Below are positions 1 through 7,584 of a stretch of DNA of 64,000 nucleotides, piece by piece. Source of the DNA: Candidatus Bathyarchaeota archaeon (GTDB lineage Archaea > Thermoproteota > Bathyarchaeia > Bathyarchaeales > UBA233); contig JANXEP010000068.1 of NCBI GenBank assembly GCA_025057795.1, positions 1 through 64,000 on the forward strand. Direction: 5' to 3'. Made by a program: the position numbers and the translations under genes. Below the pieces are notes generated by a model. It saw nothing but the letters and a program-made list of their open reading frames with translations. It had not been told where the DNA came from and ran no database searches. Positions within the stretch are counted from its first letter, which is position 1. Every line of letters begins with the position of its first letter.

Positions 1-652
1 GTGTTTGGATTTTTTCTTGCGATGGCGGTGTTGGAAGTATTGCGGGGAGTTCTGGCAGCTTCTCTTTTATTCTTTGTTCAGCTACAGCAGCGGCTTCTGT
101 TAGTATTCTTTGGGCGTCTTCGTTGGCTGTTTCAAAGTTTAGGGTTAAGCCTGTTGTTTGCCCCGCCTCCATTATTATGCTGCTTAGCATGTCGCCTATT
201 TCGCCCAGTTCATGATCGGCTTCGGGCAGGAAGCTTGCAAGTCCAACTCTTACAGATTTTAGAACGCCTACAGCGGGCGCTAGTGTGGCTAGGACATCGC
301 CAAGCTCTGTTACTGTTTTAAGCCTCAACACTATTTGTTCAAGGGCAAGCCTCGCGTTCATTATCATTTTTTCCATTTTCCTTATTTCGGCTAGTTCGTT
401 GGCGAAAACTTTCGCGTGTTCCATGTCATGTTTTCCATAAGCGTCAACAATCTTTGCAAACAGCGACTTGTCTCTTTGGCTGAACCTTTCACTTGCCTGG
501 TCAAGCTTGTGTACTTGAAGTTCGATGCGTCTCGCAGCCATGTCAAGCATAGGCTTCAATGGACCTGGAGGCCTAAAAGTTTCCTTTATGCGCGTAGTTA
601 AGGGTTGGTCAGCATGCTTTCCCTCCCATCTCTTAACAAACCTTTCAGACAT
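1..652 (-). CDS. cdvB: ESCRT-III/Snf7-family protein, CdvB-like (3' end outside window)
   Basis: The reading frame opens at an ATG at 650-652, with a GAGGGAG ribosome-binding site just upstream, and runs leftwards off the window, giving 217 visible codons. The visible protein begins MSERFVKRWEG and is helical and charged, with the basic first helix and the stretch PPGPLKPMLDMAARRIE typical of archaeal CdvB/Snf7 proteins. Near residue 200 it turns proline-rich (LPELPAILPTPP), as in the linker that precedes the C-terminal tail of the family. CdvB proteins polymerise on the inner membrane during archaeal cell division, vesicle release or membrane repair. Whether this copy is the main division paralogue or a CdvB1/B2-type paralogue cannot be decided without the missing C-terminus. 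No cdvA or cdvC lies in the window. Confidence 0.8.
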   Translation of the reverse strand, partial: MSERFVKRWEGKHADQPLTTRIKETFRPPGPLKPMLDMAARRIELQVHKLDQASERFSQRDKSLFAKIVDAYGKHDMEHAKVFANELAEIRKMEKMIMNARLALEQIVLRLKTVTELGDVLATLAPAVGVLKSVRVGLASFLPEADHELGEIGDMLSSIIMEAGQTTGLTLNFETANEDAQRILTEAAAVAEQRIKEKLPELPAILPTPPSQEKIQT

Positions 653-865
653 GCTTCTCCCTCAAGAAGCCGATCAATCAAGCAGCTATTACGCATTGCT
701 AACATGCCTAAAACATTCCCATATACACGCCAGTATTAAGCTCCATTTTAAATTTTAACTTAAGATTGAAAAGCCATTCTGCCATTTCCTCTCCTATAGA
801 CGTAAAGTTGTAAGTTAAACGTAAAAGAAGCTAAACATTTTAACTTAGTTTGGGTTGGGAAATAA

Positions 866-1018
866 ATGGCTGGAAGGTTGAAGGTTCTTGCGTTTGTTGC
901 GTTTCTAGGTTTTATAGCAGGAATCATAGCTGACTTGTCAGCTGAATATGTATTACACTCTTTAGCTTGCGGCCACGTTTGGGAGTTTGCGCATTTTTAC
1001 TTTTCTGATGTCTTCTGA
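866..1018 (+). CDS. Hypothetical small membrane protein, 50 aa
   Basis: A 50-codon frame starts at ATG 866, a few bases after a weak purine-rich stretch (GGGTTGGGA), and ends at TGA 1016-1018. The protein has one clear hydrophobic segment at about residues 7-24 (VLAFVAFLGFIAGIIADLSA) and then a polar tail with Cys and His. It is transcribed towards, and ends before, the oppositely oriented tRNA-Cys. I do not recognise a family. The frame is short and could be chance or a decayed gene. The hydrophobic helix and clean start are the only arguments for it. Confidence 0.35.
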   Translation: MAGRLKVLAFVAFLGFIAGIIADLSAEYVLHSLACGHVWEFAHFYFSDVF

Positions 1019-1126
1019 TGGTGGAGTTTCCAGGGTCATATTTGGGCTAAAAGAAGCAATCCTTTCGCCAATGTTTGCTTCTGGAGACATAAAAATCGGG
1101 GCATGTAAAGGGCTCAGAGGTGCACA

Positions 1127-1199
1127 AGCCGGGGGTGGGAGTTGAACCCACATATAGCTGCTCTGCAGGCAGCCGCCTGAACCGTTCGGCCACCCCGGC
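1127..1199 (-). tRNA. tRNA-Cys (GCA)
   Basis: The minus strand folds as a complete cloverleaf. The acceptor stem is GCCGGGG/CCCCGGC with discriminator U. The anticodon stem is GCTGC/GCAGC around loop CTGCAGA, giving anticodon GCA. The T arm is GTGGG-TTCAACT-CCCAC. The U73 discriminator is the usual identity element for cysteine. No intron is seen and CCA is not encoded. Confidence 0.93.
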
Positions 1200-1220
1200 A
1201 AGTTGAATATTTCTTTACGG

Positions 1221-1232
1221 CTTTAATAAAGG
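1221..1232 (-). promoter_or_regulatory. TATA-like promoter element of tRNA-Cys
   Basis: On the minus strand CCTTTATTAAAG lies about 22-33 bases upstream of the first tRNA base (1199), the spacing expected of an archaeal TATA box. This is position-based inference only. Confidence 0.45.
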
Positions 1233-1234
1233 TT

Positions 1235-2281
1235 TTATCTTGTTAGTCCGAGTTTTTGGGCTATTTCGTTGTATATTTTTAGGGCGACATCTTCGTCTGG
1301 AACGTTTTTTAGTAACATGCGTCCGCCTTTGAATAGGGTTACCTCATAATCCTTGTATCTGAAGACTATTGCCATGGAGGATTTTATTCGTACTTCGAAG
1401 TTATGTTTAATTTTTTCATAGATGCCGTTTAGGTCTAGTTTTAGGGGTTTTTCTGGGTTTATGTTGGCGGTGTTTCTTCCACACAGCCATGCAAGTTTTC
1501 CTTTGGCTTTTTCCGGCGGCTTTTCGTCTTGGCATACTGGACATTTTTCCCTTTTAAACACGTCTATTGTGGTGATGTACATGTCGCTGAAGTCACATAT
1601 CATTAATTTGCCCTTCAACGAGGCGCCTATTCCAGCCAAAATTTTTATGGCTTCCATGGCTTGCATTGTCCCGATTATTCCAGGGGTTGCGCCCACCACC
1701 CCCCTTACATCGCATGTAAGCAAGCTGCCATCATCAATGTTTGGTAGGATGCATTCTAGGCAGGGGGTTTCAGGCGGGGCGAAGACGGAAAGGTTTCCTT
1801 CAAGGCCTATGGCTGCGCCGAAAACGTATGGAATTTTAAGCTTTACACATGCTCGGTTGACCACATAGCGGCTTCTCATGTTGTCTAAGCCGTCGACTAC
1901 GCAGTCTACTCCGCGGAGAAGCTCCTCAACGTTATCCTGGTTTAGGTTTTCGGGGAGAGCTTCAACTTGCACGAAGGGATTCAGTTCCATAAGCCTTTTT
2001 GCGGAAACCTCAGCTTTGGGATACTTCAAATCTTTTAACGAGTATAGGATTTGCCTATGTAGGTTGCGAGCCTCCACGGTGTCCTGGTCTATTAGGCGTA
2101 AGTATCCTATGCCGGCTAGGGTTAGATAAAGCGAGGAAACCGTGCCTAAACCGCCTAAACCGACGATGGCAACCCTTGATTTAGCCAGTTTTTCTTGTCC
2201 TTCACGGCCAAGCTCTCTCATGACTATTTGGCGGCTGTAGAATTCCTCAAAGGATATTGGGGTTTTCTCCACCTTGGACAT
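1235..2281 (-). CDS. ThiF/MoeB/HesA-family E1-like adenylyltransferase
   Basis: This protein would adenylate the C-terminal glycine of a ubiquitin-like sulfur carrier (ThiS, MoaD or SAMP type). The 348-residue protein has the nucleotide loop GLGGLGT at residues 41-47, the NLHRQ motif near 73-77, zinc-ligand pairs C174/C177 and C247/C250, and a candidate catalytic cysteine at C190 (TCDVRGVVGATP). These are the standard MoeB/UbaA landmarks. About 95 residues follow the second zinc pair, longer than in plain MoeB, and end in a small alpha/beta segment of unknown role. The gene lies between tRNA-Cys and a DNA ligase gene, and no carrier gene is adjacent. Confident as an E1-like enzyme; the substrate is unknown. 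Confidence 0.9.
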   Translation of the reverse strand: MSKVEKTPISFEEFYSRQIVMRELGREGQEKLAKSRVAIVGLGGLGTVSSLYLTLAGIGYLRLIDQDTVEARNLHRQILYSLKDLKYPKAEVSAKRLMELNPFVQVEALPENLNQDNVEELLRGVDCVVDGLDNMRSRYVVNRACVKLKIPYVFGAAIGLEGNLSVFAPPETPCLECILPNIDDGSLLTCDVRGVVGATPGIIGTMQAMEAIKILAGIGASLKGKLMICDFSDMYITTIDVFKREKCPVCQDEKPPEKAKGKLAWLCGRNTANINPEKPLKLDLNGIYEKIKHNFEVRIKSSMAIVFRYKDYEVTLFKGGRMLLKNVPDEDVALKIYNEIAQKLGLTR

Positions 2282-2312
2282 TGATAATTTCTCCTTCTCG
2301 AGCAGAAGCTAA

Positions 2313-4016
2313 TTATTTGCTGTTCTCAAGCTTTATATATCCCTTTTTATGAAACTGCCTCTCGTAGATCTCTCGAACCAGCTGGATTGTGTCTGCTTCT
2401 TCTGGCTGTTTATCGTCTCTTATCCGCGTTATTCTTGCGAACCTCAAAGCCATGCCGCACTTGTACTTTGGGCTTTTCTGAATCTCGTTATAGGCCACCT
2501 CAACAACTATTTTTGGAGCTACAACGACTCGTCTAGGCTCTTCTTTTATGGTAAGTTCTTTAAGGCGGCGGGTCATTTCCATTATTTCGGAGTCTGTTAA
2601 CCCCTTGAAAGTTTTGCCAACCGTTAAAAACCTGCCGGTTTCAGCATCCCGCGCTGCTAGGTAATAGTTTGAAAGCCACTCATGCCTACGGCCATAGCCA
2701 TATTCAGCCGCGACAATCACAAGGTCTAAGGGCTCAAGGGTTGGTTTTATTTTAAGCCACCGTTTCCCCCGGATTCCAGGGGCGTATTCGCCGTCAAGTT
2801 TTTTAGCCATTAGCCCTTCATGTCCGCCGTTTATGGCTTCCCTGAGGAAAGCCTCAGCCTCTTGGGAGTTATCAGTTATTATCTGCTTCGTCAAGTTTGC
2901 CTCTCCAACGATTTCCGCCAGAATCTTCCTCCGCTGAGTATATGTGAGCGAAATTAGACTTTCGCCGTTGAGGTGCAGAATATCGAAAAGGTACAGTTTT
3001 ACTGGTATGGCTTTTGCCAAGTCTTCAACAGCGCGAATTCTTCTAAATCTCCGCATTAAATGCTGAAAGGGGATTGGATGGCCCTCAAGGTCGACGGCTA
3101 TAACTTCGCCTTCTAAAATTGCTTCTTCAGCCCTAACTCTCTCCAAAACAAAGTTAACTATGTCAGGCAGACTGGCGGTGACGTCGGTTAACCTGCGGCT
3201 AAAAATCCTAACGTTGTCGCCTTTTCTATGGATTTGAACCCTTGCACCGTCAAGCTTGTATTCGAAGGCTGTTTTTCCTCCATGCTCCCTTAGAGCTTCC
3301 GCCACATCGTTTGCCATCTGAGCCAGCATCGGCTTAACAGGCCTAAAAAGTTTAAAGCCAACTTTCAACAAAGCCTCTTTCCCCTCAACCTTTGCAATTG
3401 CAGCCACCGCGCCTACGTCGCCGAGAATCATGCTTGCCCTTTGGACGGTTTCAAGGGAGATCTGAAAAGCTTTGGAAACTGCCTGTTCCATCAAGCCTTC
3501 ATAAAAGCCCGTCCGCATTTCGCCAATAAATATTTTAACTAAATATTTGACTTCTATGGGAGAAGCAAGGCTCAGCAACGCCTCTATTAGGCGCTCCTTC
3601 CGCTCCCTAGAACCGTATCCCGTCGTTTCAGCTATGGCCTCAAAGTTTTGCCGAACATCCATAATTGTTAAGGTTTTTCCAAAGAGGGACGCTTGCCTCT
3701 TGACCTTGCTATTTTCGAAAACATGCCTTGCGGCTGAACCCACGTCTCCTGTTTTACTGAAAGCTTCCATGAAAAATTTCCAATCGACCCCTGTTAGGCG
3801 CTTTATGATTTCGCTTAAAGTAGCCCAGCTCACTTCGAGAACCTGGTGGCTTCCCTTTGGGAAAGGCCTGCCTAGAAGCATTAATACTGCTGGCTCTACT
3901 TCAGACGGTTCTAGTTTTTCCAAGAAGTTCGCAACAAGGCTTATCATGGAAGTTCGTTTGGTTGTGGCCTCCAATTTTTCGCAAAGTTCGGCTAGAGCCT
4001 TGAAAGGCGTCGGCAT
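2313..4016 (-). CDS. lig: ATP-dependent DNA ligase (copy 1)
   Basis: Seals nicks in DNA through a ligase-AMP intermediate. The 567-residue protein has the archaeal ligase order: an N-terminal DNA-binding domain (about 1-220), an adenylation domain with the nucleotidyl lysine in EYKLDGAR (K254), and a C-terminal OB domain beginning after the motif LKIKP. The region around 168-175 (RTGFYEGLMEQAV) corresponds to the DNA-binding domain motif seen in archaeal ligases. A second, clearly different ligase gene lies at 43295-45073, so the organism has two. The motif I sequence EYKLDGAR, against EYKYDGER in copy 2, suggests an ancient paralogue rather than a recent duplicate. Start ATG 4016; no better in-frame start is seen. 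Confidence 0.95.
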   Translation of the reverse strand: MPTPFKALAELCEKLEATTKRTSMISLVANFLEKLEPSEVEPAVLMLLGRPFPKGSHQVLEVSWATLSEIIKRLTGVDWKFFMEAFSKTGDVGSAARHVFENSKVKRQASLFGKTLTIMDVRQNFEAIAETTGYGSRERKERLIEALLSLASPIEVKYLVKIFIGEMRTGFYEGLMEQAVSKAFQISLETVQRASMILGDVGAVAAIAKVEGKEALLKVGFKLFRPVKPMLAQMANDVAEALREHGGKTAFEYKLDGARVQIHRKGDNVRIFSRRLTDVTASLPDIVNFVLERVRAEEAILEGEVIAVDLEGHPIPFQHLMRRFRRIRAVEDLAKAIPVKLYLFDILHLNGESLISLTYTQRRKILAEIVGEANLTKQIITDNSQEAEAFLREAINGGHEGLMAKKLDGEYAPGIRGKRWLKIKPTLEPLDLVIVAAEYGYGRRHEWLSNYYLAARDAETGRFLTVGKTFKGLTDSEIMEMTRRLKELTIKEEPRRVVVAPKIVVEVAYNEIQKSPKYKCGMALRFARITRIRDDKQPEEADTIQLVREIYERQFHKKGYIKLENSK

Positions 4017-4106
4017 AATACGCCCTTTATACTTAAAGTATTCTAAATGAAAAATTGACTGCTGAGAAATAAATGGTTTATAGTCCAGGAATGGGGTTAG
4101 TGCTGT

Positions 4107-4481
4107 TTAGAATGTTTCCTCTAACTTTGCTTTTAACTCTTTTATTTTCTTCTCCGCCTCGTCCGCTTCCTCCTTTTTTCCAAGGGCTTTGTAGCAGTCC
4201 TTGGCGTATTCTAACGCGCTTATTCCGAAACGGTCGAAGCCTTTTTCGAATGATAACTCTGCGGATTTCTTGAAGTATTCTGCGGCTTCCTCATAATTTT
4301 TTAACATGAAGGCGCATTCGCCAGCCTTGAAAAGAGCGTAGGTGGCGTCGAAGAAGTTGTTAGCCTTTTTATAGAGTTCAGACGCGTGTAGAAAGTTCTC
4401 CTTAGCTTCAGCGTATTTTCCAAGCTCATAGAGGGTGTTCCCATTCTTATGCAGTTTAACGGGATCTTCTTTTTCCGCCAT
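4107..4481 (-). CDS. TPR-repeat protein, 124 aa
   Basis: The protein is built of helical hairpins with TPR spacing, for example ALFKAGECAFMLKNYEEAAE and SALEYAKDCYKALGKKEEA, three to four repeats in all. It probably serves as a binding scaffold. I chose ATG 4481 (MAEKEDP) because GGTGA sits just upstream. The frame can be extended to 4544, but that would overlap the glycosyltransferase gene upstream and add hydrophobic residues without TPR character. It follows that gene closely and may be co-transcribed with it. The partner is unknown. Confidence 0.75.
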   Translation of the reverse strand: MAEKEDPVKLHKNGNTLYELGKYAEAKENFLHASELYKKANNFFDATYALFKAGECAFMLKNYEEAAEYFKKSAELSFEKGFDRFGISALEYAKDCYKALGKKEEADEAEKKIKELKAKLEETF

Positions 4482-4525
4482 AATCACCAGCCACATTATG
4501 CAGTTTACCAACGCATTACATACAT

Positions 4526-5599
4526 TTAGACTTTCCCATCCCAACCAGCATGATCAGATGTTTTCTCCGTTTTAGTTTTTCCTTTTGTAGGCCTTACTAA
4601 ATAGTAAATACCTCCAGCCACGAAAGCCACGAACCTTGCAATATCTAAGAAGGGATATATCACTATCCGCTTGTAGAAGCCATCGTCCATCTTAAATGTT
4701 CGATAAGTATATATAAGCATCAACACTACGGGCGGAATTAGCAGAAGCGCAAATAAAGCTGGCACAGATAGGAACTCTCCAAAAACAGCGTAGACAGCTG
4801 TGCATAAAACTGCGAAAAGCCATAGTAAAAAGCCGAATATGGATAGCAAAATCCACTTTGTGAACACGCTTTTAAACCCTTTAATTTTGAAAAGTAGGCC
4901 TCCGCCCTCGCCGTAACGGAATGTTTGCCTCAGAAGTTCTGAAAGGGTTGAGCGATGTTTATGTTGAACTGTGATGTTAGGGGTTAAGACAAGCTTATAG
5001 CCCCTATTACAGATCCTCTCGGCAAACTCAAGTTCATCAAATCCATACTTAAACCGCTCATCGAAAAGCCCCGCCTTTTCAAAGGCTTCCCTTTTAACGG
5101 CGAAGTTACAGCCTACTGGATAAGTGAAGGGCGAATTTATTTTACTTATAACCATCTCTTTTTTGAATATTCTCATTACTGGCACTAGGCTTTCGTCTGC
5201 ATACAACGACAAGAGATCGTCATCATACCTTAGAACTTTTCCGCCAACACATCCGACACTCGGGTCTTGGAAGTATTTCATTATTTCTTTAACCCAGTTT
5301 TCAGAAACCACACAATCATGGTCTGTGAAGGCTATGATTTCTCCGCTGCTTTTCTTTATACCCGTATTCCTCGCAGCGTTTACCCCATTTTTCTCTTCCA
5401 ATGTGAGTTTAATAGGGTATTGAGAAACAATTTCCCTTGTGGCATCTGTAGAGTTTCCATCAACCACTATAATTTCAAGTTTATCTTTATCATAGTCAAC
5501 TTGCATAAGCGAATCTAAAAGGTCTTTAATTTTTGCAGCACCATTCCTAACCGGAACTATGATGGATATATCGGGATGCTCCTCCTTCTCCGTCTCCAA
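4526..5599 (-). CDS. Family-2 glycosyltransferase, membrane-anchored
   Basis: This 357-residue protein begins with a GT-A domain: DISIIVPVRNG, then VVDGNSTDAT, and the metal-binding motif FTDHDC near residue 93. A later FDELEFAERI corresponds to the ED-type acceptor motif. After about residue 240 come two hydrophobic pairs (LLSIFGFLLWLFAVLCTAVY and FALLLIPPVVLMLIY) that would anchor it in the membrane. It probably transfers a sugar from a nucleotide or polyprenyl donor during surface glycan or glycolipid synthesis at the cytoplasmic face. The acceptor cannot be told from sequence. ATG 5599 is the first start in the open frame. Confidence 0.88.
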   Translation of the reverse strand: METEKEEHPDISIIVPVRNGAAKIKDLLDSLMQVDYDKDKLEIIVVDGNSTDATREIVSQYPIKLTLEEKNGVNAARNTGIKKSSGEIIAFTDHDCVVSENWVKEIMKYFQDPSVGCVGGKVLRYDDDLLSLYADESLVPVMRIFKKEMVISKINSPFTYPVGCNFAVKREAFEKAGLFDERFKYGFDELEFAERICNRGYKLVLTPNITVQHKHRSTLSELLRQTFRYGEGGGLLFKIKGFKSVFTKWILLSIFGFLLWLFAVLCTAVYAVFGEFLSVPALFALLLIPPVVLMLIYTYRTFKMDDGFYKRIVIYPFLDIARFVAFVAGGIYYLVRPTKGKTKTEKTSDHAGWDGKV

Positions 5600-5758
5600 C
5601 CATCATTCCTTCGAGACATAATACTTCGGAGGCCACGACCTTAAAATAGTCTGTAATAAAATGAAACGTTTAAATAATTTATCCTTAAATGGGCAAAACT
5701 AACCATTAAGTCTTGATCGCGAAATTCACTGTTTTAGACTTTTAGATTTTTAAGTTTG

Positions 5759-6772
5759 TTAACGTTTTATTAGGGCTAACCATAAATGGTCAAATTCTGG
5801 GCGGGGGAGCCTTTCTTCGACACCATCTTCATAAACCATTATGCGCTTGTCGGGAGAGGGCAAAAATTCGCCAATTACTGAGGCCTCAATTTTATGTTTA
5901 CCCAAATTTTTAATGATTTCCTGTTCATAGCAAGGTTTTGCCGCTATAAGCATGGCTCCAGAACTTATCAGCCGGAGGGGATCTATTTTGAAAAACTTGC
6001 AAATTTCCAGTGTTTCATCTTTCAAGGGAATTTTCTCTTTAAACACTCTTACGCCTAAGTTTGAAGCGTCCGCCATTTCATGGATGCCTCCTAGAACGCC
6101 TCCCTCGGTCGGATCGTGCATGGCGTCCACTCCCCCTGTTTCGAAGGCTGAAACACCATCTTTCACAACGCTTATTTTATCAAAAAACTTCTGCGCCGAC
6201 ATCAACAGCTTTTCGTCAACCCCTTTACTGCGGAGTAAATCGTAACGTTCAGTTGCCAGTATGGCCGTGCCCTCAAGGCCGGCGCTTTTCGTCAGTATAA
6301 GCTTGTCTCCTGGCTTGGCGCCGCCAGCGGTAACATAATTGCCCCTATCGGTTATTCCAAACGCGCATCCCACGACGATCGGATGGGCAAGTTCCGGGGT
6401 TACCTCGCAGTGTCCACCTACTATGGCCATCTTCAGTTGCCTTGCAGCTTCATCCATCTGTGAACAAATGGTTTCCACCATTTGCCTATCAGCGTTTTCT
6501 GGAAGCATTATACATGAGGAGAAGAAAGCTGGTTTTACGCCGAAAGTTGCAATGTCATTGGCGTTGACGTTTACTGCAAGCCACCCTATACGCTCGACAG
6601 CCCCTGTGATAGGATCCATAGAAGTGATAAGGGATTTGTCGCCTAAGTCTACGACCGCACCGTCAAAACCAGCTGAAGGGCCTACGATAACTTCTTTACG
6701 TTTAAAGCCTAAATTCTTGAAAACAACCTCTTTTAAAATTTCAACTGGAACCTTTCCAAAAGGAAGACGCAA
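5759..6772 (-). CDS. AIR synthase-related (HypE-like) ATP-dependent enzyme
   Basis: The 337-residue protein has the two-domain AIR synthase/HypE/SelD layout: a glycine-rich N-terminal region (VGPSAGFDGAVVDLG), the motif NANDIATFGVKPAFF, then GGHCEVTPE and a C-terminal domain with DPTEGGVLGGIHEMADAS. These motifs match HypE-like proteins of archaea. It lacks the C-terminal PRIC-type cysteine tail of true HypE, so it is probably not a hydrogenase maturation factor but an ATP-using paralogue of unknown substrate. It lies 23 bases downstream of an ECF transporter gene and is likely in the same transcript, so a role in cofactor metabolism is possible. A ThiL-like kinase role is the main alternative. 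Confidence 0.8.
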   Translation of the reverse strand: MRLPFGKVPVEILKEVVFKNLGFKRKEVIVGPSAGFDGAVVDLGDKSLITSMDPITGAVERIGWLAVNVNANDIATFGVKPAFFSSCIMLPENADRQMVETICSQMDEAARQLKMAIVGGHCEVTPELAHPIVVGCAFGITDRGNYVTAGGAKPGDKLILTKSAGLEGTAILATERYDLLRSKGVDEKLLMSAQKFFDKISVVKDGVSAFETGGVDAMHDPTEGGVLGGIHEMADASNLGVRVFKEKIPLKDETLEICKFFKIDPLRLISSGAMLIAAKPCYEQEIIKNLGKHKIEASVIGEFLPSPDKRIMVYEDGVEERLPRPEFDHLWLALIKR

Positions 6773-6795
6773 TCATATACCTCCACAGCCATGGA

Positions 6796-7536
6796 CTACT
6801 TTTCTTTTAGATGTGGAAATGCACGCCACACCACTTTAACTATTGGTAAAGCCACCATAGCCCCTATTATCATTTGCCCGATGTTTATGGGAATCTCGGC
6901 TGCCGCCACCACCTCAATTTTAAAAAGGGGATAGATAAGTAGCCACTGATATAGGAAGTATCCTAAAACCATACAGAAACCGCCCGCAACAACGGAGAAA
7001 ATGGTCCATCCGAGTTCAGGGTCAAACACGAAACCCGCTACAAGTATGGAAAGAGCTGTAATGGCGCCTAAAAACATCCAGAATTCTACTGGAATGTAAA
7101 GGTGGAATACGCCTAAGCCTAATGTTAGTTCCACTTCGCCGCTGTAATAAAACGCGCCAACGCTGCCCAATAATACCCCAGCAACAAAGCCCAAAATCAT
7201 GGTTAGAAATCGCCACTGAAGTTTTGAGCTGAATTTTGGGTTTCTTTTCTTCAGGATTCCAACAACAGCGCCCTCTAAGGCTTTTACAATAATGGTGGCT
7301 GGAGCATAATGTGGAAAACCTAGCAGGATATCAGCCAGCATGGAGCCTACTCCACCAGCGAAAGCTCCCACAAAGGGGCCGAAAAGGAGGGCTGACGTAA
7401 AAACCATAGACTCGCCTATGTTGAAGAACCCTTTTGTAGCGGGAACGTAGATGGAGAACATCATGGTTGCCGCACATACGAGTGCCGTAAATATTGTTGT
7501 GATCGCTAGGTTAACGGGTGACGTTTTTGCACGCAT
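6796..7536 (-). CDS. ECF-type vitamin transporter S component
   Basis: This 246-residue integral membrane protein has about six hydrophobic segments. Its signature region (IGESMVFTSALLFGPFVGAFAG followed by MLADILLG) is typical of the substrate-binding S components of energy-coupling factor transporters of the riboflavin/thiamine-precursor type. Such proteins bind a vitamin and work with shared EcfT and EcfA subunits, which are not encoded here. The gene sits between the threonine-synthase-like/winged-helix fusion and the AIR synthase gene, with a palindrome at 7551-7570 just upstream. The substrate is not evident; riboflavin, thiamine precursor and vitamin B6 are all possible. Confidence 0.82.
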   Translation of the reverse strand: MRAKTSPVNLAITTIFTALVCAATMMFSIYVPATKGFFNIGESMVFTSALLFGPFVGAFAGGVGSMLADILLGFPHYAPATIIVKALEGAVVGILKKRNPKFSSKLQWRFLTMILGFVAGVLLGSVGAFYYSGEVELTLGLGVFHLYIPVEFWMFLGAITALSILVAGFVFDPELGWTIFSVVAGGFCMVLGYFLYQWLLIYPLFKIEVVAAAEIPINIGQMIIGAMVALPIVKVVWRAFPHLKEK

Positions 7537-7550
7537 AATTATCTTTTTTT

Positions 7551-7570
7551 AGTATAGTTACAGCTATACT
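7551..7570. promoter_or_regulatory. Palindromic operator candidate upstream of the ECF gene
   Basis: AGTATAG-TTACAG-CTATACT is a perfect 7-bp inverted repeat with a 6-bp spacer, placed 14 bases before the ECF start codon and within the 48-base gap after the fusion gene. Read in the gene direction it is followed by A residues, so it is not a typical U-tract terminator. A repressor site that overlaps the ECF promoter is the simplest reading. Confidence 0.5.
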
Positions 7571-7584
7571 ATATCAACTTTTCG

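Noticed and set aside
1..321. Open frame of 106 codons on the plus strand
   Set aside because: It is the shadow of the CdvB-like gene on the minus strand, which has a clear family pattern.
3547..4050. 167-codon plus-strand frame opposite DNA ligase copy 1
   Set aside because: Composition is that of an antisense shadow, and the minus strand has full ligase motifs.
6339..6839. 166-codon plus-strand frame
   Set aside because: Antisense to the AIR synthase gene, no family pattern.
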